Assembly (NCBI GenBank): GCA_934502905.1
Contig: CAKSVK010000019.1
Coordinates: forward strand, 1 to 32,112
Direction of reading: 5' to 3'
Origin: an uncultured Chitinophagaceae bacterium
GTDB lineage: Bacteria; Bacteroidota; Bacteroidia; Chitinophagales; Chitinophagaceae
DNA length: 32,112 nt
Made by a program: the position numbers and the translations under genes. Position 1 is the stretch's first letter; the number at the start of each line of letters is the position of its first letter. Shown here in pieces: positions 1-9,255 of this stretch. The notes beneath the pieces are model-generated. The model saw nothing but the letters and a program-made list of their open reading frames with translations. It was not told the DNA's origin and did no database searches.

Positions 1-762
1 GTATAAAATAGCATCCGGGGCATAAGCGATCCTGTCCACCGTTTGCACGAGATGAGACTGCAGTTTCTTATCAAAGCCTCCGAGATGATCTTTATATCCG
101 ACATCCTTGTATAACTTCAGGTCTATTGCTACTCCCGATCCCCAAATGGTGGAGGACAGTCCGGCAACCATTCTTGCTTCCCGCTCCACAAAAAAATTGA
201 ACATATCTCCTATAGCGTCCATTTTTTCATACAAGGTATCTGAGTTCTTGGGTTTGAAATAAGACTGAACAACCCGATAGCCTTTCTGAAAATAAGCATT
301 TATGGTTTTAAGAAAAGACCGGTCGATGAGGTTGTCAACATCAAATATGATAACAGCATCATGCTCCCGCTTGAAATGCTCCATCGCATATTGTATTGAT
401 TTGATTTTAGAATGCAGCGGAACCTCGGGTTGCAATATCACCACTCTTTTATCAGGAAACGACAATGTTGATATATCGCAGTCGTCTGCCACTACATACA
501 CAAAGAAATTACCATAGTTCTGCTTCAATATCGAATCTACGAGCGGCGTAATGAAAGTGGTTTCCTGGTGCGCTGTTACAACGAGCCCGAATTCAAATTG
601 TTTGTTGTTGATATATGGTCGTTTCTCGAAAGGAGTTTTGATACGGAATAGCTTTGCGATACCATATGTTGTAAGCGACAAGAATGGAATGAGTATATAG
701 CCGGCGATTATTGCCTCCTCCAAATAAAAGATTACCCAGAGTATAGTGGAAGTTACTTGCAT
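1..762 (-). CDS. Family 2 glycosyltransferase, C-terminus cut by window edge
   Basis: Reading the minus strand from an ATG at 760-762 gives 254 codons open to the edge of the window, with an in-frame TAG shortly upstream of the start. The protein begins with a hydrophobic segment (about residues 8-35). A GT-A type glycosyltransferase domain follows: LVVTAHQE near residue 66, VVADD at 90-94 and FDVDN at 140-144. The last is the DxD motif (D141, D143) that binds the metal and the nucleotide-sugar in GT2 enzymes. Later stretches (WGSGVAID, GGFDKKL) also fit the family. The C-terminal part, where processive enzymes carry QxxRW and more membrane helices, lies outside the window, so a polysaccharide synthase cannot be told from a simple transferase. 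No good Shine-Dalgarno sequence is seen, which is common in Bacteroidota. The substrate is unknown. Confidence 0.85.
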   Translation of the reverse strand, partial: MQVTSTILWVIFYLEEAIIAGYILIPFLSLTTYGIAKLFRIKTPFEKRPYINNKQFEFGLVVTAHQETTFITPLVDSILKQNYGNFFVYVVADDCDISTLSFPDKRVVILQPEVPLHSKIKSIQYAMEHFKREHDAVIIFDVDNLIDRSFLKTINAYFQKGYRVVQSYFKPKNSDTLYEKMDAIGDMFNFFVEREARMVAGLSSTIWGSGVAIDLKLYKDVGYKDHLGGFDKKLQSHLVQTVDRIAYAPDAILY

Positions 763-1114
763 TATATTGAGTGTTCTGCTTAACTAATATCACTCAGGCT
801 TTCCCGATGTGTTGTTTTAAGTTAAGAAAGCCGCTATGCGATTAAAATTGCTAAGTTAACTGATACTTTATTATTGTTATTCGAGTTAGTGTAGAAGTTC
901 ATCGGGTATTTGAGACGTTTCGTCCCAATTTGACAATTGTTTATCGCATAGGAGTGGATAAGAATGACAGGATTTTTTAACAAGATTTTTTATTTTGGCA
1001 TAATGTTTGCGTTTTCGGACTGAACTTATGAAATAGCCGATTCAGGTTTTCAGACAGGTGCAGCAATGCGCTTGTTTATCTTTTTTAATTCTAATTTCTA
1101 AATCCAAAGGTTCT
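763..1114. other. Intergenic region between divergent genes
   Basis: This 352-base AT-rich spacer separates the glycosyltransferase (leftward) from the large secreted esterase/PKD gene (rightward), so it must hold both promoters. A short imperfect hairpin (GAGACG TTT CGTCCC) lies near 912-927. The stretch at 1001-1009 resembles a Bacteroidota -7 box (TAATGTTTG, one base longer than TAnnTTTG), about 105 bases before the esterase start, but the match is weak. The esterase gene has a recognisable AAAGG at 1106-1110. I see no gene or RNA here. Confidence 0.6.
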
Positions 1115-4100
1115 ATGAAAGCTAAATTTGGCATTTTATGGATGTTATTTTCCTGTGTAATGGCAAACTTAGGTTTGGCACAAACACAGCGCTTAGTACC
1201 GGTCACTGCTAGAATACATGACCAGATCGGGGGGTACTACGAATCGCTCCCGGCAGATTACACGACAAACACTTCAAAAAAATATCCATTGCTTATTTCC
1301 CTGCATGGGATAGGCGAAGTAGGAGATGGATCTTCTCAATTACCAAAACTCTTGAATAACAGCCTGCCGAGGCTGATCAATTCCGGCGGTTTCCCTTCCT
1401 CTTTTACAGTAGGAGGAGAAAGTTTTTCCTTTATAGTAATAAGCCCTCAATTGGCCACGAACTACAGGAATGCAGATGCTGTTACTGCTATCATTAATCA
1501 TTGCATCAGTAAATACAGGGTAGATACAGACCGTATTTACCTGACCGGTTTAAGCATGGGGGGCGGTCTGGCCTGGCTTTATGCCGGGGGATCAAAAGCT
1601 TTCGCAGACCGGCTGGCAGCAATGCTTGTCGTTTGTGGAAATACGCAGGCTTACCCTGGATCAGTGAAGAATATTGCGACTTCTAATCTTCCCGTGTGGA
1701 TAACACATAACAGTTCTGATGGTACAGTGCCTGTTACACATTCAACAAAGTGGGAGACAGACCTGAATGCTTCAGGAATTAAACCCGCAGCCATACTGGA
1801 TGTTTTCAATGCTTCGGGGCATGACGCATGGTCCAGGACCTATGCGCTGGATTACCGGAAGAACGGCATGAATGTGTATGAATGGATGTTGAGTCACAAA
1901 AGAGGCGCAGCATCTGCGCCTGCATCTAACCAGGCGCCTACAGCCAGTGCCGGCGCCAACCAAACCATCACCTTACCAACGAACAGTATTACATTGAGTG
2001 GAAGCGGAAGCGATGCTGACGGCAGCATTGCCGGCTATAGCTGGACGAAGGTGTCAGGCGGCGCAGCTGCCATTTCTACTCCGTCTGCAGCAAAAACAAC
2101 CGTTACCGGTTTAGTAGCAGGAACTTATGTATTCCGTTTAACTGTTACAGATAATAAAGGTGCTACGGGATCTGCAACGGTGAGCATTACCGTAAATGAT
2201 GAGATCAACCAGGCGCCTGTTGCCAATGCCGGTACCAATCAAACCATTACCTTACCTGTAAACAGTGTTACACTATCCGGAAACGGTACGGATACAGACG
2301 GTAGCATTGCCGGTTATAGCTGGGCAAAACTTTCCGGCGGTGCGGCAACGATCGTTTCCCCCTCTGCTGCTCAGACAAGTGTAACCGGTTTAGTAGAAGG
2401 AACTTATGCATTTCGTTTAACCGTTACCGATAATAAAGGTGCAACCGGATCTGCTACTGTATACGTTACCGTGAATACAGCAGCTAATAAAGCTCCTACC
2501 GCGAGCGCCGGAAACAACCAGACAATAACATTACCCTCCAATTCCATCACCCTGAACGGAAGCGGTGCCGATAGCGATGGCACGATTGCTTCATATAGCT
2601 GGGCTAAAATATCAGGTGGTGCCGCTACAATCTCTGCTCCTTCTGCAGCCAGTACAACTGTTACCGGCTTAGTAGCAGGATCTTATGTATTCCGTTTAAC
2701 TGTTACAGACAATAAAGGGGCAGCTGCATCAGCAAATGTCACCATTACTGTGAATCCTGCTGCAGTGGAGCAAAAGCCAGATGCACCTGTTGTCTCTAAC
2801 CCTGCGCCTGTTCAAAATAATGGCAGCAGCGGGTCGGACTGTGGTTGTACAGCTACCCTGTCGGCAGCCAGCGACGGCGGTATTTATATTCCTGATGGAT
2901 CTAAATATGCACCGGGTAGCGTATTATGTATCAAGGCTGGTACTTATAAGCATATCAATCTTCAAAATTTTCGCGGAACGGCTGCTAATCCTATTATCAT
3001 TAAGAACTGTGGCGGACTGGTGAAAGTTTCCGGTGCCAGTTACGGAATATCCATAACAAAGAGCAGCCATTTTAAGTTCGTTGGTAATGGTACGCCCGGT
3101 GTGAAATATGGTATAAAAGTCGATGGGGTAACCATCGGAAATACATCTTCAGGACTGGGTGTGTCCAATCAGTCATCTGATTTTGAGATCGGTAACCTGG
3201 AAATAACCAAGGTAGGTGCAGGGGTGATCTGCAAAACCAATCCTACTTGTGATGAGATGACCTGGGGCGGAAAATATACCATGCGGAATGTGTTACTTCA
3301 TGATATGTATATACATGATGTGGAAGGAGAAGGTTTCTATGTGGGGCATACTTCTGTTACTGCAAATGTAAGCTGTAGTGGTAAAACCATTACCGTTCCT
3401 ACACAAACCATTGAGAATCTGAAAATTTATAATTGTATTACGGAGAATACAGGATGGGATGGTATCCAGGTTGCCAGTATCCCGGTAAATTGCGAGGTAT
3501 TCAATAATGTTGTTAAAAATTATGGTACCCGTAACCAGCCATCTCAACAAATGGGGATCTTGTTTGGTGGACTATGTAACGGTAAAATTTATAATAATTA
3601 TATAGAAAAAGGTCCGGGATCGGGATTACAAATTCTGGGTGTCGGGCAGATATCTGCTTATAATAATGTTATCGTGAATTGCGGAACTGCAGGGGAGCAG
3701 GAAGGTATATATGTTGATGATCGTCCTGTTGATGGATATGCGGGGTTAACGGTAAACCTGATCAATAATACAATTGTAAAACCGGGAAGAAGTGCAATAC
3801 GGATAGAAAATAGTAAGAAGACGATTACAGGAACCAATCAGATACTGAACAACCTACTGGTACAACCAGGGGTTACTCATTCTGAAGCTTATATTTCTTT
3901 GCGTAGCGGTTCTAAAGCAACACAAAGTGGAAATATAACGCTAAGTAAAGTGGAAGATGCAAAGTTTGTCAATGCCGGAGCCCTGGATTTCCATCTTGCT
4001 TCAGGTTCTCCTGCAATAGATCAGGGGGTGGTTGTGAGCAGTTGGGGTGTTACCACTGATGGGGATGGAAAGGCAAGGTTGGCAGGCAGTAAAGTAGATG

Positions 4101-6385
4101 CAGGAGCATATGAATATGCTTCAGGACAAGCAGTTGAAAATAAGGCTCCCACGGCAAATGCCGGGAGCGCGCAAACCATTACGCTTCCTGCGAGCAGCGT
4201 TACACTCAGTGGGAGTGGTACTGATAGTGACGGCACTATTGCTGGTTATAGCTGGACTAAGGTATCTGGCCCGGCAGCGACGATAGCGAGCCCCTCTGCT
4301 GCAAAAACTGAAATTACCGGACTGGTAGAAGGCACTTATGTTTTTCGTTTGACCGTCACCGATAATAAAGGTGCAACGGGTACAGCAACCGTCACTATTA
4401 CGGTAAAGCCTGCTGCCAATAAAGCACCTGTTGCCAATGCGGGTAGTGCTCAAGCTATTACACTGCCGACCAGCAGTGTTACATTGAGCGGCAGCGGCAC
4501 AGACAGTGATGGTAGTATTTCGAAGTATGCCTGGACGAAAGTGTCCGGCGGCGCAGCAACGATCGCAAGTCCATCGGCTGCTAAAACCAATATTACCGGT
4601 CTGGTGCAGGGTACGTATGTATTCCGCCTGACTGTAACAGATAATAGTGGAGCCACAGCAACATCTGATGTGACCGTTACGGTAAATTCTGCTGCTAATA
4701 AAGCGCCTGTTGCCAATGCAGGTAGTGCTCAAACTATTACACTGCCGACCAGCAGCATTACATTGAGCGGCAGCGGCACAGACAGTGATGGTAGTATTTC
4801 GAAGTATGCCTGGACGAAGGTGTCCGGCGGTGCTGCAACGATCTCTACCCCATCAGCCGCAAAGACAACCGTTACCGGTCTGGTACAGGGTACGTATGTA
4901 TTCCGCCTGACTGTAACAGATAATAGTGGAGCCACAGCAACATCTGATGTGACTGTTACGGTAAATTCTGCTGCTAATAAAGCGCCTGTTGCCAATGCAG
5001 GGAGTGCTCAAACTATTACACTGCCTACCAGCAGTGTTACATTGAGCGGCAGCGGCACAGATAGTGATGGCAGTATTTCGAAGTATGCCTGGACGAAAGT
5101 ATCCGGCGGCGGAGCAACAATCGCAAGTCCATCTGCTGCTAAAACTAATATTACCGGTCTGGTGCAGGGTACGTATGTATTCCGCCTGACCGTGACCGAT
5201 AATAATGGAGCCACAGCAACATCTGATGTGACTGTTACTGTAAATCCTGCTGCCAATAAAGCGCCTGTTGCCAATGCAGGTGGTGCTCAGACGATTACAC
5301 TGCCTACCAGCAGTGTTACATTGAGCGGCAGCGGCACAGACAGTGACGGCAGCATAACTTCTTATGCCTGGACAAAGGTATCCGGTGGTGCTGCAACGAT
5401 CTCTGCACCATCAGCCGCAAAAACAACTGTTACCGGTCTGGTGCAGGGTACTTATGTGTTTCGCCTGACCGTGACTGATAATAAAGGTGCAACCGGTACA
5501 GCAACTGTTACGGTTACTGTAAATCCTGCTGCCAATAAAGCGCCTGTTGCCAATGCGGGTGGTGCTCAAACTATTACACTGCCCACCAGCAGTGTTACAT
5601 TGAGCGGCAGCGGTACAGACAGTGATGGCAGCATAGCTTCTTATGCCTGGACAAAGGTATCCGGTGGTGCTGCAACGATCTCTACTCCATCAGCCGCAAA
5701 AACAACTGTTACCGGTCTGGTGCAGGGTACGTATGTGTTTCGCCTGACCGTGACCGATAATAAAGGCGCAACCGGTACCGCAACCGTTACGGTTACCGTA
5801 AATGCGGCGCCAAAACCTTCTGCTCCGGTAGCCAATGCAGGGGACAACCAGTCGATCACGTTACCGACCAGCACCGTGAGCCTGAATGCAGGAAAATCTG
5901 CTGCGGCAAATGGCGCTACAATCACTTCTTATACATGGACGAAAGTGTCCGGTCCGGCGGCAGGAACGATAAGTACCCCCAAAAATGCACAAACCAGTAT
6001 AACCGGGTTAACCATCGTGGGAACTTATGTCTATAAAGTAACCATTGTTGATAACTTCAATAATCAGTCAACAAGTGAAGTGACGGTTACGGTTAAAGAG
6101 GGAAGCCCTGCTAATGTGGGGAAGGATGAATTGATCATCAAGATCAATCCTAATCCGGTGAAAACAGATATGACCCTTACACTTGATTGCAGATCAACCG
6201 GAAGAACTATCGTAAAAGTTTACGATATCAAAGGGCTCCTGGTGATGCAAACAGAATTCGTGAAAGATGTTGCCGGAAAAGTATCCAAGTTAGTGGATGT
6301 CTCTAAGATCCCGAATGGTATTTATATTGTTCAGGTGACTGTAGACTACCAACTGGTGCAGGCAACCAGCATGTTGAAATTTTAA
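1115..6385 (+). CDS. Giant secreted esterase / PKD / beta-helix protein with T9SS sorting domain
   Basis: This 1756-residue exported protein has several domains. I chose the ATG at 1115 over an ATG 57 bases upstream because AAAGG lies 4 bases before it and it opens directly onto a signal peptide (MKAKFGILWMLF, ending near LGLAQT). Residues about 25-265 form an alpha/beta-hydrolase of the PHB-depolymerase/feruloyl-esterase type, with a likely triad S147 (GLSMGGG), D202 and H236 (GHDAW). Three 93-residue PKD-like repeats occupy 272-550. A cysteine-bearing right-handed parallel beta-helix (pectate-lyase or Disaggregatase-like) spans about 576-1000. Six more 93-residue repeats cover 1009-1566, and a divergent one lies at about 1568-1665. 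The last ~80 residues (NPNPVKTDM, KVYDIKGLL, NGIYIVQV) form a type A T9SS sorting domain, so the product should be secreted or surface-attached. A role in opening plant or algal polysaccharide is inferred; the substrate is unknown. Confidence 0.88.
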   Translation: MKAKFGILWMLFSCVMANLGLAQTQRLVPVTARIHDQIGGYYESLPADYTTNTSKKYPLLISLHGIGEVGDGSSQLPKLLNNSLPRLINSGGFPSSFTVGGESFSFIVISPQLATNYRNADAVTAIINHCISKYRVDTDRIYLTGLSMGGGLAWLYAGGSKAFADRLAAMLVVCGNTQAYPGSVKNIATSNLPVWITHNSSDGTVPVTHSTKWETDLNASGIKPAAILDVFNASGHDAWSRTYALDYRKNGMNVYEWMLSHKRGAASAPASNQAPTASAGANQTITLPTNSITLSGSGSDADGSIAGYSWTKVSGGAAAISTPSAAKTTVTGLVAGTYVFRLTVTDNKGATGSATVSITVNDEINQAPVANAGTNQTITLPVNSVTLSGNGTDTDGSIAGYSWAKLSGGAATIVSPSAAQTSVTGLVEGTYAFRLTVTDNKGATGSATVYVTVNTAANKAPTASAGNNQTITLPSNSITLNGSGADSDGTIASYSWAKISGGAATISAPSAASTTVTGLVAGSYVFRLTVTDNKGAAASANVTITVNPAAVEQKPDAPVVSNPAPVQNNGSSGSDCGCTATLSAASDGGIYIPDGSKYAPGSVLCIKAGTYKHINLQNFRGTAANPIIIKNCGGLVKVSGASYGISITKSSHFKFVGNGTPGVKYGIKVDGVTIGNTSSGLGVSNQSSDFEIGNLEITKVGAGVICKTNPTCDEMTWGGKYTMRNVLLHDMYIHDVEGEGFYVGHTSVTANVSCSGKTITVPTQTIENLKIYNCITENTGWDGIQVASIPVNCEVFNNVVKNYGTRNQPSQQMGILFGGLCNGKIYNNYIEKGPGSGLQILGVGQISAYNNVIVNCGTAGEQEGIYVDDRPVDGYAGLTVNLINNTIVKPGRSAIRIENSKKTITGTNQILNNLLVQPGVTHSEAYISLRSGSKATQSGNITLSKVEDAKFVNAGALDFHLASGSPAIDQGVVVSSWGVTTDGDGKARLAGSKVDAGAYEYASGQAVENKAPTANAGSAQTITLPASSVTLSGSGTDSDGTIAGYSWTKVSGPAATIASPSAAKTEITGLVEGTYVFRLTVTDNKGATGTATVTITVKPAANKAPVANAGSAQAITLPTSSVTLSGSGTDSDGSISKYAWTKVSGGAATIASPSAAKTNITGLVQGTYVFRLTVTDNSGATATSDVTVTVNSAANKAPVANAGSAQTITLPTSSITLSGSGTDSDGSISKYAWTKVSGGAATISTPSAAKTTVTGLVQGTYVFRLTVTDNSGATATSDVTVTVNSAANKAPVANAGSAQTITLPTSSVTLSGSGTDSDGSISKYAWTKVSGGGATIASPSAAKTNITGLVQGTYVFRLTVTDNNGATATSDVTVTVNPAANKAPVANAGGAQTITLPTSSVTLSGSGTDSDGSITSYAWTKVSGGAATISAPSAAKTTVTGLVQGTYVFRLTVTDNKGATGTATVTVTVNPAANKAPVANAGGAQTITLPTSSVTLSGSGTDSDGSIASYAWTKVSGGAATISTPSAAKTTVTGLVQGTYVFRLTVTDNKGATGTATVTVTVNAAPKPSAPVANAGDNQSITLPTSTVSLNAGKSAAANGATITSYTWTKVSGPAAGTISTPKNAQTSITGLTIVGTYVYKVTIVDNFNNQSTSEVTVTVKEGSPANVGKDELIIKINPNPVKTDMTLTLDCRSTGRTIVKVYDIKGLLVMQTEFVKDVAGKVSKLVDVSKIPNGIYIVQVTVDYQLVQATSMLKF
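1928..2764 (+). repeat. Three tandem 279-base PKD-coding repeats (first block)
   Basis: Units begin at 1928, 2207 and 2486, each exactly 279 bases (93 codons). Each encodes a PKD/REJ-like beta-sandwich running from N(Q/K)AP through AxAGxNQTITLP, the SDGSI turn and VFRLTVTDNKGA. At DNA level these units differ from each other more than those of the second block do. They act as a linker between the esterase and the beta-helix. Confidence 0.9.
4139..5812 (+). repeat. Six tandem 279-base PKD-coding repeats (second block)
   Basis: Units begin at 4139, 4418, 4697, 4976, 5255 and 5534, with a constant 279-base period (93 codons). Units 2-6 are nearly identical over long stretches of DNA, including synonymous positions (for example the ACATTGAGCGGCAGCGG stretch). 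This points to recent duplication or gene conversion. A seventh, divergent copy follows to about 6100. The near-identity makes the tract prone to copy-number change and to assembly collapse. Confidence 0.93.
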
Positions 6386-6408
6386 AACCTGATTTTGATA
6401 AAACACAG

Positions 6409-6443
6409 AAGAGGCTGCTGTAGAGGCAGCCTCTTCCGTTTTT
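6409..6443 (+). terminator. Rho-independent terminator of the esterase/PKD gene
   Basis: A perfect 10-base stem (AAGAGGCTGC at 6409-6418, GCAGCCTCTT at 6426-6435) with a 7-base loop is followed by CCGTTTTT. It lies 24 bases after the stop codon at 6383-6385. Confidence 0.9.
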
Positions 6444-7157
6444 AAAGCCCGTGAGTACAGGCCGATACAGGCTTTTATACTGATGGGGCGTTTATAAGAG
6501 GACTGCAAAGAGGTGTGGCATATCATTTGCCAATACATATTATGCAAGTTGCTGTTAATCAAATATCTGTAAGATGGTGCATCGCACCGTGAAATATTTA
6601 TAGTAATGTAGGATAAAAAAATCTCACGAGCTGCAGCGCGGCGAAATCTTGATTTGTTGTCGTAAACACGGTCTTCATTTAGCTCCAAACTCCCTGCTTT
6701 TTTACTGTTACTTTTTTGCGGAAAAAGGTATCCGCCTTCGGACGGACACGGGCGTCCTGATTAAGCTTTAGTGCTACTGTAGCTTCGGCTATTCTCCCTG
6801 ATATTTTACCCAGGTAAAGGAGATCGGTCACCTTATTGACTTTACATGTCAAGGTTCAATGATTGAGGACACTAATGGGGTATTTGAGTAAAACAATTAG
6901 TCGATCCTCAATTACGGAGCCGTAATATATAGGACCCTGCCGGGGTGCCGCTCAGGTGGGTGTCACTGATCAACCCAACCTGTATTCGAACTGCCCCTGA
7001 AGGTACGTACGTGCAGGGGGAAAGAGCCACCCTGTCCTGTGTCCTAATGCAACTTTCACATACAGATGAGCACGGAGAATACTGGCTTTCAGCAAATTAC
7101 AACTCCATATCTTTATCTCTGCCCCACTTCGTTGTTACCAAATGAAAACTAATGGTT

Positions 7158-7173
7158 TTCCGGTATACCGGAA
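7158..7173. promoter_or_regulatory. Palindrome TTCCGGTATACCGGAA, possible operator
   Basis: This is a perfect 16-base palindrome centred about 60 bases before the kinase start. It ends 15 bases before the TAATTTTG -7 element, so it covers the region where a -33 element would lie. A related palindrome with the same GGTATACC core lies just after the operon (9939-9950). Binding by the response regulator of this operon is an inference. Confidence 0.4.
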
Positions 7174-7188
7174 CCCTTCCTTTATATT

Positions 7189-7196
7189 TAATTTTG
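7189..7196 (+). promoter_or_regulatory. -7 promoter element TAATTTTG upstream of kinase operon
   Basis: Exact match to the Bacteroidota TAnnTTTG consensus, 29 bases before the kinase ATG, which predicts a short leader. No clear TTTG -33 box is seen; a palindrome occupies that region. Confidence 0.5.
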
Positions 7197-7224
7197 GATA
7201 TTTAGCCCCAAAACAAAAGGATAC

Positions 7225-9255
7225 ATGCGCATTGGCATTATGTTAGGCTGTTTATTACTGGCATCTGCCTGTGCATTTACACAGACGGCTGAGACAGACA
7301 GCCTGCTAAAGCGCCTGCAGACAACCACAGCCTACGATGAAAAAATGGAACTGCTGGGGCAGCTTTCAGATGCTTACTCATATACAGACTCTTCAAAGGC
7401 TATTGGTTACGCGCTGATGATGAGAGATATTGCGGCGGAGAAAAAAGATAAACGGGGAGAAGGTTTTGCATATTACCGTCTCGGGGGTGCTTACCTGGAG
7501 GCCCATAAGCTAGACGATGCTGAAAAGAGTTATATAAAGGCGGAAGAGCTCCTGGAAAAGGATACTACACGTCAGGGAATGAATATACTTGCAAGGACCT
7601 GGGCAAATCACGGGTTGATCTACCGGCAGGCGGGGGATCTGCCTACCATGCTCGGGTACCTGCTGAAAAAATCGATCCCCATAAACGAAAAGCTCAGGGA
7701 CTCCGTCAATCTTGGTAAAAACTATCATAACATCGGGTTGATATTCCAGGATATGAAGGAGCATGCGAAAGCGGCAACGTATTTTAAAAAATCAGTTGAG
7801 TTGCTTAAGCATTTTGAATATGTGGCCGAACAGAAAGATAATATGATAAGGATCGTGGAGTCTATGCTTTTCCTGGATGCAGGAGATGATCTGAAAGATT
7901 CGGCTTTTGGTTTGCTGCAGGAGGCCAAAAAGCTCATTGACAGGTATCCGGATGTAATGTCTGAAGTTTTTTACCTGCAAGGAATGGGTATGTGCCATGA
8001 ATATTTCTATATGGCCCTGGACACGGCAGACGGGTACTACGGGCAGGCGGCAGCTTTAGCCGAAGATATCCGTCTTGGCAGCCTGATTTCTGCGCTGAAC
8101 CTCCGCCGGTTTTATATTAAGGAGAAGCTGGAAGATTATCCGGCTGCGTTAAAGCTCGTGGAAAAAAACTACTTCGATTATGCATCTTATTTAGTGCCCC
8201 GGGACAGGCTGTTGCATATCAAGCACATGATGCGGATGCAGGAAAAGCTGGGAAATATTAAAAAATCCCTGGAGCTGCACAAGCGTTATATTGCCCTGTA
8301 CGATAGTATACAATCGGATGAAATAGCCGTGAAAGTGCAGGAGCTGGAGCAAAAATATGCTGCAAAAGAAAAAGAGACCCAGATCATTAAGCTGAACCAG
8401 GTAGCGCAACAGCAACGGATGCAGATCGAAAAAAACCGCCAATCAGTTTATCTTTTGATCGCCATCATAGTCTTTTTATCAGGCGGCTTTATCGCGTGGC
8501 AGAATAACAACAGGAAAAAAGGGCAGATTGCAAGGCAACAGGCTGAGCTGCTGGAGCAGCGAATAGAAAAAATGAAACAGGAGCAGCAGATCGGTCATTT
8601 TGCTGCTGTGCTGGAAGGGCAGGAGCAGGAGAGAAAGCGTCTCGCAATTGATCTGCATGACGGGCTTGGCGGATCATTGTCGGGTATAAGGCTTAAGCTT
8701 TCCAGGATCATCCAGGATGAAAGCACGCTGAACGGAACAACCAACAACGGCTCCCTGAAAAGCATTGCCACCGAGCTGGATCACTCTATTAACGACCTGC
8801 GCCACATTGCACGCAATATGATGCCCGAGTCCCTATTGAAATATGGGCTGGTTGAAGCCATCAAGGATTTCTGCCGGAGCATGGAAACCGAAAGGACACA
8901 CATTACCTTTCAGACCTATGATATGGAAGAAGAAAAAATGAGCCAGTCGGTGCAGATCATGGTATTCAGGATCTTCCAGGAACTCATTACCAATGCCGTA
9001 AAACATGCAGATGCCGGCAACATACTGGCCCAGTGCCTGCAGCAGGGAAACACCATTTCCCTGACCGTTGAAGACGACGGAACAGGTTTTGAAACCGGTA
9101 GCAGGACCGAGGGCATCGGGCTGGCCAACCTGAAAAACAGGGTAAGTTTCCTGGGGGGCAAGCTGGATATTCATTCTGAAAAAGGCATAGGAACCACCAC
9201 CAATATTGAATTTGACATTAAAGATGAAACAGACAATCGAGATCATTATAGTTGA
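7225..9255 (+). CDS. TPR-containing sensor histidine kinase (HisKA_3 / LytS-NarX type)
   Basis: This 676-residue membrane sensor kinase starts with a signal sequence (MRIGIMLGCLLLASACAF). A periplasmic region of tetratricopeptide repeats follows (about residues 30-390; for example GEGFAYYRLGGAYLEAHKLDDAEKSY). Then come one transmembrane helix (about 407-426), a charged coiled coil, and the kinase core. The phosphorylated histidine is H478 in IDLHDGLGG, typical of the HisKA_3 family that partners NarL-type regulators. The ATPase domain shows the N box (ELITNAVKHA, near 586), DDGTGF (about 618) and GIGLANLKNRV (about 630). AAAAGG lies just before the ATG. The next gene starts 32 bases inside this one, so the two are probably translationally coupled. 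The signal is unknown; TPR-type sensor domains are common in Bacteroidota kinases. Confidence 0.93.
   Translation: MRIGIMLGCLLLASACAFTQTAETDSLLKRLQTTTAYDEKMELLGQLSDAYSYTDSSKAIGYALMMRDIAAEKKDKRGEGFAYYRLGGAYLEAHKLDDAEKSYIKAEELLEKDTTRQGMNILARTWANHGLIYRQAGDLPTMLGYLLKKSIPINEKLRDSVNLGKNYHNIGLIFQDMKEHAKAATYFKKSVELLKHFEYVAEQKDNMIRIVESMLFLDAGDDLKDSAFGLLQEAKKLIDRYPDVMSEVFYLQGMGMCHEYFYMALDTADGYYGQAAALAEDIRLGSLISALNLRRFYIKEKLEDYPAALKLVEKNYFDYASYLVPRDRLLHIKHMMRMQEKLGNIKKSLELHKRYIALYDSIQSDEIAVKVQELEQKYAAKEKETQIIKLNQVAQQQRMQIEKNRQSVYLLIAIIVFLSGGFIAWQNNNRKKGQIARQQAELLEQRIEKMKQEQQIGHFAAVLEGQEQERKRLAIDLHDGLGGSLSGIRLKLSRIIQDESTLNGTTNNGSLKSIATELDHSINDLRHIARNMMPESLLKYGLVEAIKDFCRSMETERTHITFQTYDMEEEKMSQSVQIMVFRIFQELITNAVKHADAGNILAQCLQQGNTISLTVEDDGTGFETGSRTEGIGLANLKNRVSFLGGKLDIHSEKGIGTTTNIEFDIKDETDNRDHYS

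Larger units (their letters stand above)
6386..7224. other. Long non-coding region rich in inverted repeats
   Basis: This 839-base gap holds no credible gene. After the terminator there is a REP-like hairpin, GGTGC ATC GCACC, at 6576-6588 flanked by AAATAT/ATATTT. A denser set follows. 6793-6823 pairs TCTCC with GGAGA around TTTACC/GGTAAA. 6862-6876 pairs with 6896-6912 (ATTGAGGA..ACTAAT against ATTAGT..TCCTCAAT). 6911-6926 is ATTACGG AG CCGTAAT. CCCCTG at 6994-6999 pairs with CAGGGG at 7014-7019. None of these four has a T-run, so they do not look like terminators. A small structured RNA or mobile-repeat remnants are possible. The 3' end carries the kinase promoter and a 16-base palindrome. 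Confidence 0.6.

Noticed and set aside
302..793. Short open frames of 71 and 66 codons near the left end
   Set aside because: The minus-strand glycosyltransferase frame covers this stretch with clear family motifs.
1928..5812. Regular repeats considered as a CRISPR array
   Set aside because: The 279-base period is in frame and encodes PKD-like domains; there are no short repeats with unique spacers.
4121..5925. Several antisense open frames (88-203 codons) opposite the PKD repeats
   Set aside because: They repeat with the 279-base period and arise from the codon pattern of the sense repeats; the sense frame is clearly the coding one.
6945..7145. 66-codon open frame with a GTG start in the gap before the kinase
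   Set aside because: It has no recognisable protein features or ribosome site, and it overlaps inverted repeats.
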